Assembly (NCBI GenBank): GCA_015501055.1
Contig: JADNYV010000299.1
Span: 1-42,061 of the forward strand
DNA from: Mucidula mucida
Taxonomy: Eukaryota > Basidiomycota > Agaricomycetes > Agaricales > Physalacriaceae
Reading direction: 5' to 3'
Length of the DNA: 42,061 bases
Both the position numbers and the translations under genes were made by a program. The notes below the pieces were generated by a model. The model did no database searches. It was given only the letters and a program-made list of their open reading frames with translations, and was not told the origin of the DNA. Positions 22,102-32,420 of this stretch are shown here, one piece after another. Position 1 is the first letter of the stretch; each line of letters opens with the position of its first letter.

Positions 22102-22516
22102 TTCTTCATCCTTTATATATTTGTGCTGGACATCATCAGTTCAGCACTGATTTAGCATCGCAGTGCAGTGTCGTGTCGAAGAGGACCCGCACCATGTAAG
22201 ACAGTGTCTCTTCTCATCCGAGCTCACTTGAGAGGACTGATGAGTATCGCATATCGGTGCATGCAGCGAGAGATAGAGCCAATGCTGCGCACAACAAGTG
22301 ATACATCATAGTGCATCAGGTCAACCTGGTATCATTAGTAGATGAATGCCTGATATGAGCAGGTTGCAGGGCTCTGAAATGTATGGAAATCATCATCATC
22401 GGAGCTCCCTACAGAGAGTTAGCGCGTCAAGGATGCTTCAGAAAGACCTTTCATCCCGGAGAAGCAGTACACAGATTGAAGCATTTTGGCGATACAACAC
22501 AGCAGAAGATAAAACC
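22102..22516. other. Intergenic, no gene seen
   Basis: Between the decayed membrane-protein relative and the stop of the Ski8-like gene. No supportable feature. Confidence 0.4.
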
Positions 22517-23795
22517 TCAAAACGTACTGGCGGCAGCACCAGCACCTCTCCACCACCTGACTACACCATCTTCGCCTCCACTAACAAACGCGCCCGCACC
22601 TTTTGGTCTCCAAGACACAGACCACACTTCACCATTTTCTTGAACCGTCGACACAGCGGCTCGCGCACCGATGTCCCACACCTTGATGGTTTTGTCCGCA
22701 GATCCAGACAGACAAAGGCGGCTGTCTGGCGAGATATCAACGCTGAGAACCCAAGACGAGTGGCCCGTGAATGAAGCGATTTCCCACCGCTGCCGCGCAC
22801 GTCGTGGAGGACGAGGCGTTTATCCTCTGACGCGCTAATAAGGAGCTGTTGTCAAGGATCATTAAGGGAAACAATATACATCGAGAATAAATCGTACATT
22901 ACCATCCGGAGACCACGCCAAATCGCGTACAGACATGGCATGCGAGGTGAACGTTTTAGTCAACGATTCCGATTCTAGGTCAAAGATGTAAATCTGGCCA
23001 GATTCCGAGGACAGCGCCACTCTTTTGCCATCTGGACTCTATCCAAAAGTTGGTCAAGTTTCAAGAGAGAAGAAATTTCCTATAAACCCACATGTTTACA
23101 CTTTAATCCAAATTTGTTTCTTCCCGAAGTCAACGTCCCCAGCGCCGTCCAAAATCCTCACCGGGAGTTGCTGAATGGATCGTCACATTTCCCGAGGCTC
23201 CCGCCGATGCATACGTCTCGCCGCGAGGGTTCAGTGATACGGTCCACGCTGCCGAACACATCAGCGCACTCTGTCAGCGCAGAAAAAAGCAGAACCCGCA
23301 CAAGGCTCAATGTCATCCCCAGCAGACCTATTGTAACTCTCAAACTTGCCCGTTATGTCTCCGGATACCAAGTCCCACAAGCAGGTCAGACCCTCGATGG
23401 AGTTGAAAAGCGCAGCACGCCCGTCTGGCGCGACCGACAGCGACGTGAGGCCTAGGGTGTGCGCCTCGGGAAAACCGCGATTCGGACTGGGAGCCAGAGG
23501 CTCCCCTGCACTTGTCCACTGCCGTATAGACCCGTCAGCACTGGTTGAGATTACCCTATCTGCCTCGGTCCATGCTATGCCCCATATCGAGTCGGTTTGT
23601 GCTATAGAGACGTTGAGGGAGCGTATTAGGAATCGGAAAAACCACAGACGTGGATGGCAATCATGCGCATGCAGAAAGGCAAGACTCTATCCTTGTTCGT
23701 AAGTGAATAAAGAGCGAGAATAGCGCAGAAAAAGGCTCACCATCGTGCGATATTGGACGCGTCGTGGTGGTGCAAAGTCAAGTTACGGCGATCAT
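22517..23795 (-). CDS. SKI8: Ski8/Rec14-like WD40 protein (frame interrupted)
   Basis: Ski8 is the WD40 subunit of the Ski complex that feeds mRNA to the cytoplasmic exosome; in some fungi it also acts in meiotic recombination. Reverse-strand exons give TDSIWGIAWTEADRVISTSA, LTSLSVAPDGRAALFNSIEG, WTVSLNPRGETYASAGASGN, SPDGKRVALSSESGQIYIFD, FTSHAMSVRDLAWSPDGN, LISASEDKRLVLHDVR, TGHSSWVLSVDISPDSRLCL and KTIKVWDIGARAAVSTVQEN, ending GEDGVVRWWRGAG with a stop at 22517. This is the repeat order of fungal Ski8. Problems: a base seems missing near 22780 (GGTGGGAAATC) and another near 23140. An in-frame TGA at 23778-23780 separates the only upstream Met (23795) from CTTTTRPISHD. Either the gene is dying or the assembly has errors. 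The first intron, about 139 bases, is long for this window. Confidence 0.8.
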
Positions 23796-24077
23796 GATCA
23801 ACTGCGATCGAGGCTGCCTACAAGAAATATGCTCACAATTCTACACTTTCACATTGCCGAATAAATGCAGAACGTACAAGTATCGGGAATTTACTGTATA
23901 TAACAAATACATAAAGACGAGACTAAACAAAGCAAAAACTCCAACTCAGAGCTGGAATCCAACAGCACACGGAGGAGGTACATAGAGTGTTCCATCCCCA
24001 ATCGCATGAGCCTGTCCACCCAAGCCTGACCGGGCGGGCCCTCAAGCCCACTATCACTACATGACCGGATATCCCAT

Positions 24078-25965
24078 CTATGGTCGCTGCTTAGTCGAAG
24101 ATAGGTGACTAAGTATTGAATTCACCCCGGACGGTTCGAGGACAACTTTAGACCCATCGCACCTCGCCTTGTTCGAAAACTCTGTACACAGCTCGTTGAT
24201 ATCGCAATCCTACCGGACAATCAGCGCAGCACAAGGACGAGCGAGCGCAGTAAACAAACCTTGAAATTAGGATTCGAGGTGATCTTGCGCCATGCACTCA
24301 ACACCTCAATATTCTGGTCGTTCTTTTGCGTTCTGGGGAAGCTCGACGTCCCTTGACATGCGACGACCCCAAATGGACTCATTGAGTCCTTCTTGAGGTA
24401 CGGCGCGTGCACCACCGCAGGGGCAAACGGTGACATGCCTTCCCCGTTGATATGATCCACGCACTGCTCCTTACTCTTTGGACACTGTTTGTCCTCGTGC
24501 CCATTGTCCGACTCTGACGAGTTCCCGTCTCTGGGCGTCCCAAACATAGGATCAGAGCCCTGAGAAGAGGGAGAACCAGAAGACGTCGAGTTGGATGGCG
24601 AATGGGAGGTGGTAGCCTGATGCATTATCGGGCTGATGGCGGCTGAGGGCGAAGACGAATTAAGTAGCCCAGTCATGTCCATGCCGTTTGGTGGGTTCAA
24701 ATAATGCCCGAACAGGTCATCGAGCGTCCCACTGTCGCCGCCATCAGTGGGCATTGACCATGACGAGGTAATACTCGACATGTCGAAGCCAAAGTTGCTA
24801 CTATGGGAGGCTGTGTTATTGGAGGTGGTCGGCGGGGAAGCAGTGGGTGTGGAATCAAACATGGACGCCAGAGAGAAATACGCAGGATTGCTCGCAATAG
24901 TCGTAAAGTGCGACGTGAGATATCCACCCTCACGGTTGAAACCGAAATCCGACTCCATACGACTACCTCCCGAAGTTGCAGTAGGCTCGTCAAGAAGGTC
25001 GAGCATACTTGGATCAAATGCGGTGAGAGAACTGAGATCAAGAGGGTTCGTGTACTTATCCAGAGATGGCTTAGGCGAACTGCGGGAGAAGCTCGCGGAG
25101 AGAGAATTGGTATCTGGTGGTGAGAGGGAGGAGCTCGAAGGGGTACTGGATGCATCCTTCGGTACTTTGAATGTAAACGAGCCCTGCTTCAACTGCACGT
25201 TCTCAGACTGCAAACGACGCAACATGTCACGCAAATTGTCGTTTTCAGTATTGGCCTGCTCGTTACGGGCTTCAAGGGCAGCAACCTTGTCTTCAAGCTG
25301 AAACGATGATGAGAGATTCGGTCCGACTCCGACGGAAGCGGGCGGAACTCACATCCTTGACATGCTTTTCTTTCCTCTCCCTAAATGCACGCTGTGCCGC
25401 ACGATTTTGCTCTTTGCGCTTAAGCAGACGGCTTTCGTCCTACGTCACCGGTTAGCTCAAGTGATATGCTCACATCACAATGTTTACTTACTGGTCCGCC
25501 TCCGGACTTGCGCCTGGAGCTCGCACCGCCCTTTTTGTTGCTCGCAGCTGCAAGAAGCTTAGAGTGGACACGAGAGATTGAGTCGCGCTGCTTACATGTA
25601 TGCTGTGCCTTTGAGCTTGGCCCCTCTTCCTGATCATCCTCGTCAATGCTCGCCTTGCGTTTCAGATCACTGCGGTACTCGTCGTCGTCATCGCCCCTCT
25701 GTCGACTAGAGCTAGCTTGATTTTGCGGCGGACTAGGGCTGCTGTCCTCGGACGGTGGGTTAAAGCTGGGCAACGAAAACCGCGAAATATCATTGGGGTC
25801 CACGCTGGGGGGAGCAAACTCGGTGCCAAGGTTCAACGTAGGCGATGTCGACGCTGGAAATTGCTTCTGTAAGAGGGCAAGAAAGTCGTCGTCGGCGAGC
25901 TGGGAGAACGTCGTTGCCTGCGATAGATCCCACAAAGGCGTGATGTCAGCGAAATTGTTGTCCAT
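24078..25965 (-). CDS. YAP1: AP-1/Yap1-type bZIP transcription factor with redox Cys domains
   Basis: Oxidative-stress regulator family (Yap1, Pap1). Five exons: 25596-25965, 25492-25547, 25353-25439, 24260-25297 and 24078-24209. They sum to 1683 bases, an unbroken frame of 560 residues. The basic region is RLLKRKEQNRAAQRAFRERK, with the AP-1 signature NRAAQRAFR (N-x7-R). A leucine zipper follows (LEDKVAALEARNEQ..., then LRDMLRRLQSENVQL). A long Ser/Pro/Thr-rich middle with acidic and hydrophobic patches is a likely activation region. CPKSKEQCVDH resembles the N-terminal Cys-rich domain, and CDINELCTEFSNKARC is the C-terminal one. In yeast these cysteines form disulfides that mask the Crm1 export signal. 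The exon junction before the C-terminal Cys domain lies at 24209/24260. Divergent from the aspartokinase remnant. Confidence 0.92.
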
Positions 25966-26620
25966 TACGATTGCCGGCTACGCTGTTCGGCGGTGGTGGT
26001 AGTCGATGAAAGGAAAGAAGAGATAAGATCGGCTGCGCTGGGCTCAACGGCGTATGAAGGAATAATCTGTACTCGTCGTTGCAGCCAAAGAAATGAATTA
26101 CTCAGCACTCTCGCAAAGCCGTGATGGGCCGTTGTTTGGCCGTGGAAAACATACACGCGTGGCTCGGCATCCACGGAATCATCGAGAACCGTGTGACTTG
26201 AGTCAGTTTAGGGTTAGGGTCCCTGCGAACAGGACCCCGACCACCGACTTCAGTTGGACTTAAGCGCTATGTCTGTAATTGGCATTGAACTTCCGGGAAT
26301 GCGAAGGCATAGAAGAAAGTGTTGATGAGATGAAGACTTGAATATGTTGTGGAGTACGCTATATTGATGAACATCCGTTGGTGCAAGAAAGCGATCTCGT
26401 TTGAATCTGTTGAGCATTTCTATACATTCTGCTACCAGTGCTAGTGGAACAGGCATGGCACTCACCAAATTGATATTATCCCAAAGAAATGCGACGTATG
26501 ATATACTAAAAAAGATATTTTTGAGCGCATATCACTACGGAGGATGGGCCGGGTTAGACAGACCTAAAACATATCAAACACGTGCTGAAAACAGTGTGTG
26601 ATTGTGGCTTTACAACGTGA
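25966..26620. other. Upstream region of the AP-1-like gene
   Basis: No gene supported. Contains GGTTAGGG-like text near 26208-26222 (two TTAGGG units), too short to call telomeric. It likely holds the promoter of the minus-strand bZIP gene. Confidence 0.4.
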
Positions 26621-27095
26621 AGAAAACCGGGCAAAAAAATTATGATTTTATTTAGTTTCCGGATGTCAATAACACTATAGAAACAACGTGTGTTCCTTGT
26701 GTTTCTGTATGCCGATAACAAGTCCAAAACACCCTGTTTTAGTCAAGTTTGAGGGCAAAAAAATCACCCCAAACACTTCTTGTTACCGTTTAGTGTTTAA
26801 TATAGCTAAAATCAGTTGAAAACGTGGTGTTCTTCCGTTCTTTTTGAATGCCGACATCATGCCGGAAACTCAGAGTTTTTGCCCGGTTTAGATAGGGTAG
26901 ACAACGGCTGTACAACACGGTGTGTTCCTTGCAAATTCATTGCTCCACAATAGAGCCAAAACTTCGTATTTTTGATGCATTTCTGCGTTTCATAAACGAG
27001 GCCAAAACTGCCTGTTTTTCACACGTTTTTGAAGTAGGCAAAACTCTGATTCATCCGGATAGCCGGTTAACCGGACCCGGAGAGCCGGACTCCTG
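26621..27095. repeat. Degenerate AT-rich tandem repeat ending in a CCGG-rich block (mobile-element remnant?)
   Basis: Three to four loosely similar units contain GTGTGTTCCTTG or GTGGTGTTCTTCC, an ATGCCGA(T/C)A segment, and short AAAAC...GTTTT dyads (AAAACACCCTGTTTT near 26728, AAACTCAGAGTTTTT near 26861, AAAACTTCGTATTTTT near 26950, AAAACTGCCTGTTTTT near 27005), with GGGCAAAAA linkers. The array ends at CCGGATAGCCGGTTAACCGG and two further CCGG within about 37 bases (27056-27092). CCGGTTAACCGG-type clusters are reminiscent of subterminal repeats of hAT-like DNA transposons. No transposase is seen, so a nonautonomous remnant is inference. Confidence 0.5.
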
Positions 27096-27141
27096 GTCAT
27101 ACTTTTCATTTTACCACCATGACCAGCTAACTACTACTACT

Positions 27142-27955
27142 ATGTCGGGCTACTCCTCTATCGAACCCGACGACGCCGCCACCCCAAACACCACCCAACC
27201 TGCACCAAAACAGCATCGACCCAGCGTCCCTATGGCTCGTGCAGAAATTCGGCGGCACCAGTGTCGGGAAATTCGCGCTGCAAATCGCACGGGATATTGT
27301 TTCGTCAGTACACATTCAACCCGTTATCTATTTCATGGATGGCAGGCGTTACAACAACTGTGCGCTCGGATTCACCAAAGCGCTGGGCACGACGAATTTG
27401 CTGCTCAGAGCTGCGGACGAGGCTCTGTCTTCGAGTAAGAAGCGGGGATCCGTGTCTGGGACAGCAATGCCAAATCTTGGCTTGTTCGGACGCGTCAAGG
27501 ATCCATCTCGACCGTCTTCCCCGCCACAGATTGGGTCGTTGACGGGATTTTACCAGACGGTGGAACTTATACGAGGAACTTATACAATATGAGCAAAATC
27601 ATGCTTCCAAGGAGAATATACGGGATCCGGATGTTATAAAAGAGCTAGAAGACGAAATAGATGCGGATTGTGAATGGCTGGCGAGTTTCCTGTCAGCGTC
27701 GCAGGTAGGCGTGCTATCCGTCATTATCGCGCCATTATATATTCTCATAGAACGGTATGATAGGTTATAGACGAGAGCTCGCCACGGTCTCGAGACTCTA
27801 TCATTGGTCTCGGGAGCGCCTCGCATGTAAATTCATGACGGCCCTTCTTCGAGACCATGACATTGATGCGGAATACGTCTCCTTTGAAGATATAGTCCCC
27901 TTAATGGACGACGACTCTCATACAGGTACACTAGAGCTTCTATGATCGCTTATGC
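27142..27955 (+). pseudogene. HOM3: Aspartokinase, 5' part only, interrupted
   Basis: Aspartokinase phosphorylates aspartate, the first step toward threonine and methionine. Pieces recognised: MSGYSSIEPDDAATP at the start, WLVQKFGGTSVGKFALQIA (substrate/ATP-binding start of the kinase), TKALGTTNLLLRAADEAL, GFYQTVELIR, ENIRDPDVIKELEDEIDADC, EWLASFLSASQ, SPRSRDSIIGLG, RLACKFMTALLRDHDIDAEY and SFEDIVPLMDDD, ending near LLxFYDRLCVA at 27955. They lie in family order but change frame several times (near 27211, 27360, 27570 and 27818). The last break reads GGTCTCGGGAGCG where a fourth G would restore GLGERLACK. Beyond 27955 the conserved GPVPGG, kinase C-terminal and ACT parts are absent and a reverse-transcriptase fragment follows. 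The gene is therefore truncated regardless of possible indel errors. If this is the only copy the strain could not make Thr/Met, so an intact copy elsewhere is expected. Confidence 0.8.
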
Positions 27956-27957
27956 GT

Positions 27958-28160
27958 AGCCCGGCTGTCGTACGTGTCCTTGCCGTCGATTATAGACCAG
28001 TACTTGGATCTGGCAATGCGTCGGAGTATCTCATCGATGTTCAGCAACGGCGCCGCCGACACCGTGTGCATGTTCGCATTCCTCACTGAAAATCAACGAC
28101 TGTCCGGAGGATTTGGATTCCAAATTCGGGTGCCGAACACTCTTGGCAACCGAGTGCGCG
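27958..28160 (-). mobile_element. Reverse-transcriptase fragment, gypsy-like retrotransposon
   Basis: The minus strand reads RNANMHTVSAAPLLNIDEIL, then RRIARSKYWSIIDGKDTYDS. This resembles the RT palm start of Ty3/gypsy elements (..PLPNIDEILRR....YRSIIDGKDAYEQIR). The fragment stops before the YVDD-bearing part and an in-frame TGA lies just upstream of RNANMH. No LTRs, integrase or gag are seen. It abuts the broken end of aspartokinase. Confidence 0.65.
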
Positions 28161-29305
28161 ACGTCACAGGCTCGTCTCTTAGCTCCATTCCCACTACCAT
28201 TTCAACGATACTCTGACCAGCAGTGACTCGGGGCCCCGCTAATAGGGTCCGCGACAGAAGATAGTGCTCTGGGCACTTACTTCTTGGAGATGTGTGATGA
28301 CGGCCTCGGCTGGTGTCGTTGCTACCAGTCCGTGGCTATTTTCTTCTATTGTCTTAGCTCATTTTTACTGGTAGATGGCGGCTCTCTTGGACGCGTGCAA
28401 GGCAAGCCCCACCCACGTGGACCGCCACCAGAATTAACGGCTCTCTCTCTCCTCCATCTGCCCATCACACCGAAATCCTGCGCGAGGCGACTTTCGTGCT
28501 CGCTTGGACTGGCCGCTGGATCAAGCAGATCTTGACTTCATACCACCGAAACTCGCTAAAAGCATTCGGAAGCACGATCCGGACTTACTGGATCGTGATC
28601 GATGACCCCATGTCATCTTTCACCTCAACCACGACAACTCTTGTAGTCGCGGGACGTCAGACTCGCGTCCTGGGATCTTCTGCCCTTTCTTTTTTCTTTA
28701 TCTAACCTGGGACACTTTTCGCCAGGGCCTCAAGAGCCCAGAGTCCACGGACGACAACGACAACGACGACGCGTAAGCCCGCCAGAGCGGCAGCAGCACG
28801 CGGATTCTGAGCACTGTTACCATAGGAGGCGACGTCAAATGGTGTCGTACCCCACCGCTATGCCAGGACTGGCTTCAAGCCCCCGATGAGGTGGGAGCGG
28901 GCTCTATAGCCCTACAGGTAGGTTTTTTTTTTCATTTTAGTTCCATAAGCCGGTATGCCCACATAGTTCAACATATAGACTGACGCTGACCGATTTCGTC
29001 CAGACCGCTCTCTTCGAAGGGCTCTTAGGCAGCATCCTGAACAATCACCCAAATCAGACCCATCCTTGTGCAGGCGTTCATTCTCTCCTCCGCAACAACG
29101 TCCTCTTCGCCGCCGCTCTCCCCAGAAGAGATCACATCCCGTCTTATGGTGCCCGTATTGGCTCCTCCCGGCCCGATGGATGTCTCCTGGATTTCATGCA
29201 CGATTGATGCTCCCGCGCCATTGCTCGGGAGTTATGTCGTGCATGAGCCCCATATCTGAAACGGCAGGTTGAGTAATGCACCTCGAAGGAAGCTGGATCA
29301 CTCAC
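28161..29305. other. Unidentified stretch with protein-like pieces
   Basis: Plus-strand frames contain protein-like but unrecognised pieces: HTEILREATFVLAWTGRWIK (about 28468), FIPPKLAKSIRKHDPDLLDR (about 28540), CQDWLQAPDEVGAGSIALQ (about 28860), LTDFVQTALFEGLLGSILNN (about 28990) and SPEEITSRLMVPVLAPPGPM (about 29120). They are in different frames and no splice model joins them. A T9 tract sits at 28922. They may be exons of another broken gene. Confidence 0.3.
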
Positions 29306-29660
29306 CTCGCCTTCAACACGAGCAGTAATGCCACCGTTTCCAAACTGTAATGTCCTCGGTCCACAAAATCACCCTAGGCCTGCGAGACGATATTTAAGTC
29401 TGAGTTGGCTATCCAAAGGAAAAGCAAGACATACGTGCCGTCAAGATGTAGCTGGTCTCTGGGACGTCACCGCCTTTGCGTAACAGCTCCAGTAGATCCC
29501 AGAATTGACTGTGTATATCGCCGCATATCGTAAGAGGGCTGGAGATCGGCTGTATGTTGTTCCTCTATGAGAATGGAGCGCACGCGCTCGCAGAGTGACC
29601 GCATTTCGGCCTCCTGGAGATGCTGACAGTCTTTGAGCTGCTCTATCCATTTGTCAGGGT
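29306..29660 (-). pseudogene. PP2A-like Ser/Thr phosphatase, N-terminal exons only
   Basis: Minus-strand exons encode [33 protein letters not shown], then [20 protein letters not shown] with [10 protein letters not shown]. After an intron comes GDFVDRGHYSLETVALLLVL and KAR (exon 29306-29373). These are the GDxHG-like and GDxVDRG metal-binding motifs of PPP-family phosphatases, closest in style to the PP2A/PPG1 group; note Ser where GDIHG is usual. A frame change lies near the TICGDIH block. After KAR and a normal GTGAGT donor the next exon should encode the GNHE motif, but the sequence downstream does not. The catalytic core is therefore missing and the fragment cannot be a working enzyme. 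Confidence 0.75.
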
Positions 29661-29765
29661 TGATTGTATTGAAATAACATATCTGTTAACACTGGCATTC
29701 GACGTCTGGATATAAGCTTGGCAACCTCTTCTCCACCAACATAAAGTGCGCACATGCCATAATGT

Positions 29766-30216
29766 CTAAGTGGCAAAGTCCGCGGCATGGCGTAGGTCCA
29801 GGACAATCGTCGTCATCCGCTCCGCTCCCCTCAGCGTATCCAGACGTCCTTCAACTCTATCACCAGGAGCCGTAAAGACACCAAGATTCACGATATCTGG
29901 TTGGACAGAGCGAAGGTAGCTGCCCATCCCTTCAACGAAATCCATGAGTGAGAAGAGAAGGTAAAACAATATATAAGTACCAGATGTGCCTATAGCCGCA
30001 GCGAAACAGAAATATTCGGCAATTGCTCGATGAGTTGAGGTCCAGTCCAATGCATATTCGCTTCGCTGTTCTATCCACGATATCAGCCTCCCATTGTCGA
30101 GAGACGAGGGAGACGAACACACAGAAAAGTTGGAAGACTGTCCCGGATTCCAATATTAATGATTCTCCCAACCGTCTCCACCCTCGCGTTGGCGCACGAC
30201 AGCCCTCACAAGGCCG
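29766..30216 (-). pseudogene. Cysteine-synthase-like PLP enzyme, internal fragment
   Basis: Minus-strand pieces read GLVRAVVRQREGGDGWENH, then YWNPGQ, then WTGPQLIEQLPNIS and AAIGTSGT. After an intron come GMGSYLRSVQPDIVNLGVFT and APGDRVEG. This order matches the middle of fungal cysteine-synthase-like proteins (asparagine/PLP loop, then the GTSGT phosphate loop, then substrate region). A TAA replaces the expected Gln codon between NH and YWNP, and frames shift around the intron. The N-terminal half with the PLP lysine and the C-terminal half are not visible nearby. Confidence 0.55.
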
Positions 30217-30911
30217 TCTCCTCTCATCAATCCCATTCTCACCCAAGGCAAGCTCCCTTCTCAGCCATGAGTCCGCTATCCCACCAATTGTCCCCTCCTC
30301 GTCTCATCCCAGTGATCCTCACGACGCGACGGGACCCCGAGGACCTCACCAGGGGTGTCGTGGAGGGAAACGTAGACCGTCGTAGAGATTTGAAGCCGCT
30401 GGGAAGACCGGCGACGCACGCCTCGGTGTTGTTCTCTAGACGGTCTGCAAAGTTCTACAGTTGCGAGTTGGACCATCATGTCAATAGTATCTATGAGCGA
30501 TTGCTTGTGCGCAAATTCGTCTCTAAGGACATCTGCATAGATCCATTTGTTGTCATCCGAGCGGGAATCGACACCTGGTAAAAAGCGAAAAAACAATGGG
30601 AAAGAGCAGACGATGGGCAGACTGGAGACGTGCTCTAATCTATCCCAGGGAAATGGTGATAGGACGCGTCTTGCCCACGTTTTTGGCTCGACGATACATC
30701 TCTGTCATCTGTTCCCGTTATATTTTCCATCCCCCCACTTGAATGGAGCCGATGGTCCTGCCGCGCCATGTTCGTCCATATCACCGCTGAGATTGCATAG
30801 CACGTTTGAGCGCGTCGGCTGCTCAACACTATTAGCAGCGTGAGGCAGAGGGCTAATCATGGAAGCAAAGCGTACACGCGTGGGAATCTAGACAATCTCG
30901 ACCGATCCATC
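30217..30911. other. Unassigned region upstream of the SAP-domain gene
   Basis: A minus-strand frame near 30480-30590 reads SDDNKWIYADVLRDEFAHKQ and SLIDTIDMMVQLATVEL. It looks like real protein, but I cannot name it and it does not continue. It may be an N-terminal exon of the broken gene to its left. The plus strand holds the promoter of the SAP-domain gene. Confidence 0.3.
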
Positions 30912-31953
30912 ATGTCTAAATTTCCTTGGGATAGGCTGAAGGTTGCAACCATGAGGAAGACGCTGCAAGATGTGGGTTTGACGAGTACGGGAGTTCGGGA
31001 TACCCTGTTGGAGTCCTTAAGGGGGCTCGAAAGAAAAGGACGTACGTTTTTTTGTTTAATCGATGCTTCTGTGCCTAAATGCGATTCACATTTCAACTCC
31101 AGTTGCAGGCCAAAATCTTTCCCTGGACCGCAGGAATGGAACAGAAGATAAGGCGCCTAGCACGGTCTCAATGGAGGAAGGTGAACGACACAGCCAAGGA
31201 GGCGTCGAGTCGGGTAAGGCTGACATGCCAATATCTCTCCATATACTAACAAGGGGTACTTCAGAGCCTGATGTGCAAACTATCTCCGCCCAACATGACG
31301 CGGAGATGGAGGACGGTGAACGGATGGAGGACGGTGAACGACACACAGCACAGGAGGCGTTCAGTCGTGTAAGGCTGACATGCCAATATCTCTCCATATA
31401 CTAACAAAGGGGTACTTCAGAAGCCTGATGTGCAAACTATCACCGCCCAGCATGACGCGGAGATGGAGGAAGCTAAAGAAGGCAGCGAGGGAGATGTCGA
31501 GTTGGGTAAGGCTGACCGTTGCCAACATCTCTCCCACTGTACTCACAAGCCCGCCGTACTTCAGCGCCTAACACGCAAACATCTTCTCCGCCTGGAACGA
31601 TGCAGACGATGTTCCCGCCGCAACAAGATAGTGATAATTTTGAGTGGTATGACTCACGCTTGGTGGCGCAATTGGTGGAAAATCTGCAGGCATATCCAAG
31701 CCAGTATATGCAGTTTGATCCTAAGTACATGAAAGAAGCTATTGAAATTCTGGAGGACAGCGCTGAAGATCTCTTCCCAGATGTGGAGAGTAAAAAACAA
31801 GCTGATCTGGTTGGTGCAGTTATCAGTCGAATGACGGCGGATCCTGGCCTTGCCTATGCTTTTGTATGCATTAGAGGTGTCAGGTTCAGACAGGGCCTCA
31901 TTCGACGCGTTCTATATCACACCGCTTTTGATCTCTACTCCGACTCGGTCTGA
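30912..31953 (+). CDS. SAP-domain protein with tandemly duplicated exons
   Basis: Five exons: 30912-31041, 31103-31213, 31265-31368, 31421-31505 and 31565-31953. They sum to 819 bases, an unbroken frame of 272 residues. The first exon encodes LKVATMRKTLQDVGLTSTGV and RDTLLESLRGL, matching the helix-extended loop-helix pattern of SAP domains, which bind AT-rich DNA or act in chromatin. Exons 3 and 4 start with nearly identical text, PDVQTISAQHDAEME and PDVQTITAQHDAEME; exon 5 starts with a diverged version (PNTQTSSPPG). The C-terminal exon encodes a helical region (LVENLQAYPSQYMQFDPKYM, EAIEILEDSAEDLFPDVES). Stop at 31953. Family of the C-terminal part not recognised. Protein-like text continues beyond 32160, so an alternative final exon is possible. 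Confidence 0.65.
31214..31564 (+). repeat. Tandem exon-intron duplication within the SAP-domain gene
   Basis: Introns 31214-31263/64 and 31369-31420 are the same sequence except for one extra A (GTAAGGCTGACATGCCAATA start, TACTAAC branch-like site, GGGGTACTTCAG end). The third intron, 31506-31564, keeps the GTAAGGCTGAC start and GTACTTCAG end but has diverged. Exons between them share PDVQT...QHDAEMEE. The unit length is about 150 bases. Confidence 0.9.
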
Positions 31954-32000
31954 ATACCCATTGACTCGTTTGTTATCCATGTACATCGTGGTTTTGTTTG

Positions 32001-32076
32001 TACTTCTACCTTTACTTGCCGTACTTCTGCCATTACTCGTACTTCTACCTTTGCTCATACTTCTACCTTTACTTCG
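32001..32076 (+). repeat. 18-bp minisatellite, about four units
   Basis: Consensus TACTTCTACCTTTACTCG, about four copies with point changes. Read on the plus strand it gives a Leu/Val/Pro run, probably without meaning because it lies just after the SAP-domain gene's stop. Confidence 0.85.
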
Positions 32077-32420
32077 ATTTACATTACCATCTCTTCTGAC
32101 CTCTTCTCTAGTTTTACTTGGAATTAAGTACTTTCACTGCGTTCATCTGAATCCACAGCAACATTCCATCGATTTTCATTGTGAGAATACCAGTCTGCCA
32201 GATCCAAAGACATATGCAGACTCTTACTGCTATGGAGTTGTTTGCCGAATTTCCCAGGGTTTCACCAGTCTGTTCCTCCCAGACAAGACCTCATACGTCC
32301 CGGAGAATGACCGCCAGTTTGAAGCCTGGAAGGAACAGTACGCCCCCGGAAAATGATCTAGCTTCAGTTCGCGAGCTCACCTTTCATATAGTTGCACTCG
32401 GATCGTTCGGAAACGTGATC

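Noticed and set aside
26205..26223. TTAGGGTTAGGG, telomere-like; a similar GGTTAGGGTTAC occurs near 18216
   Set aside because: Only two units, surrounded by genes; too short to claim an interstitial telomere or chromosome fusion.
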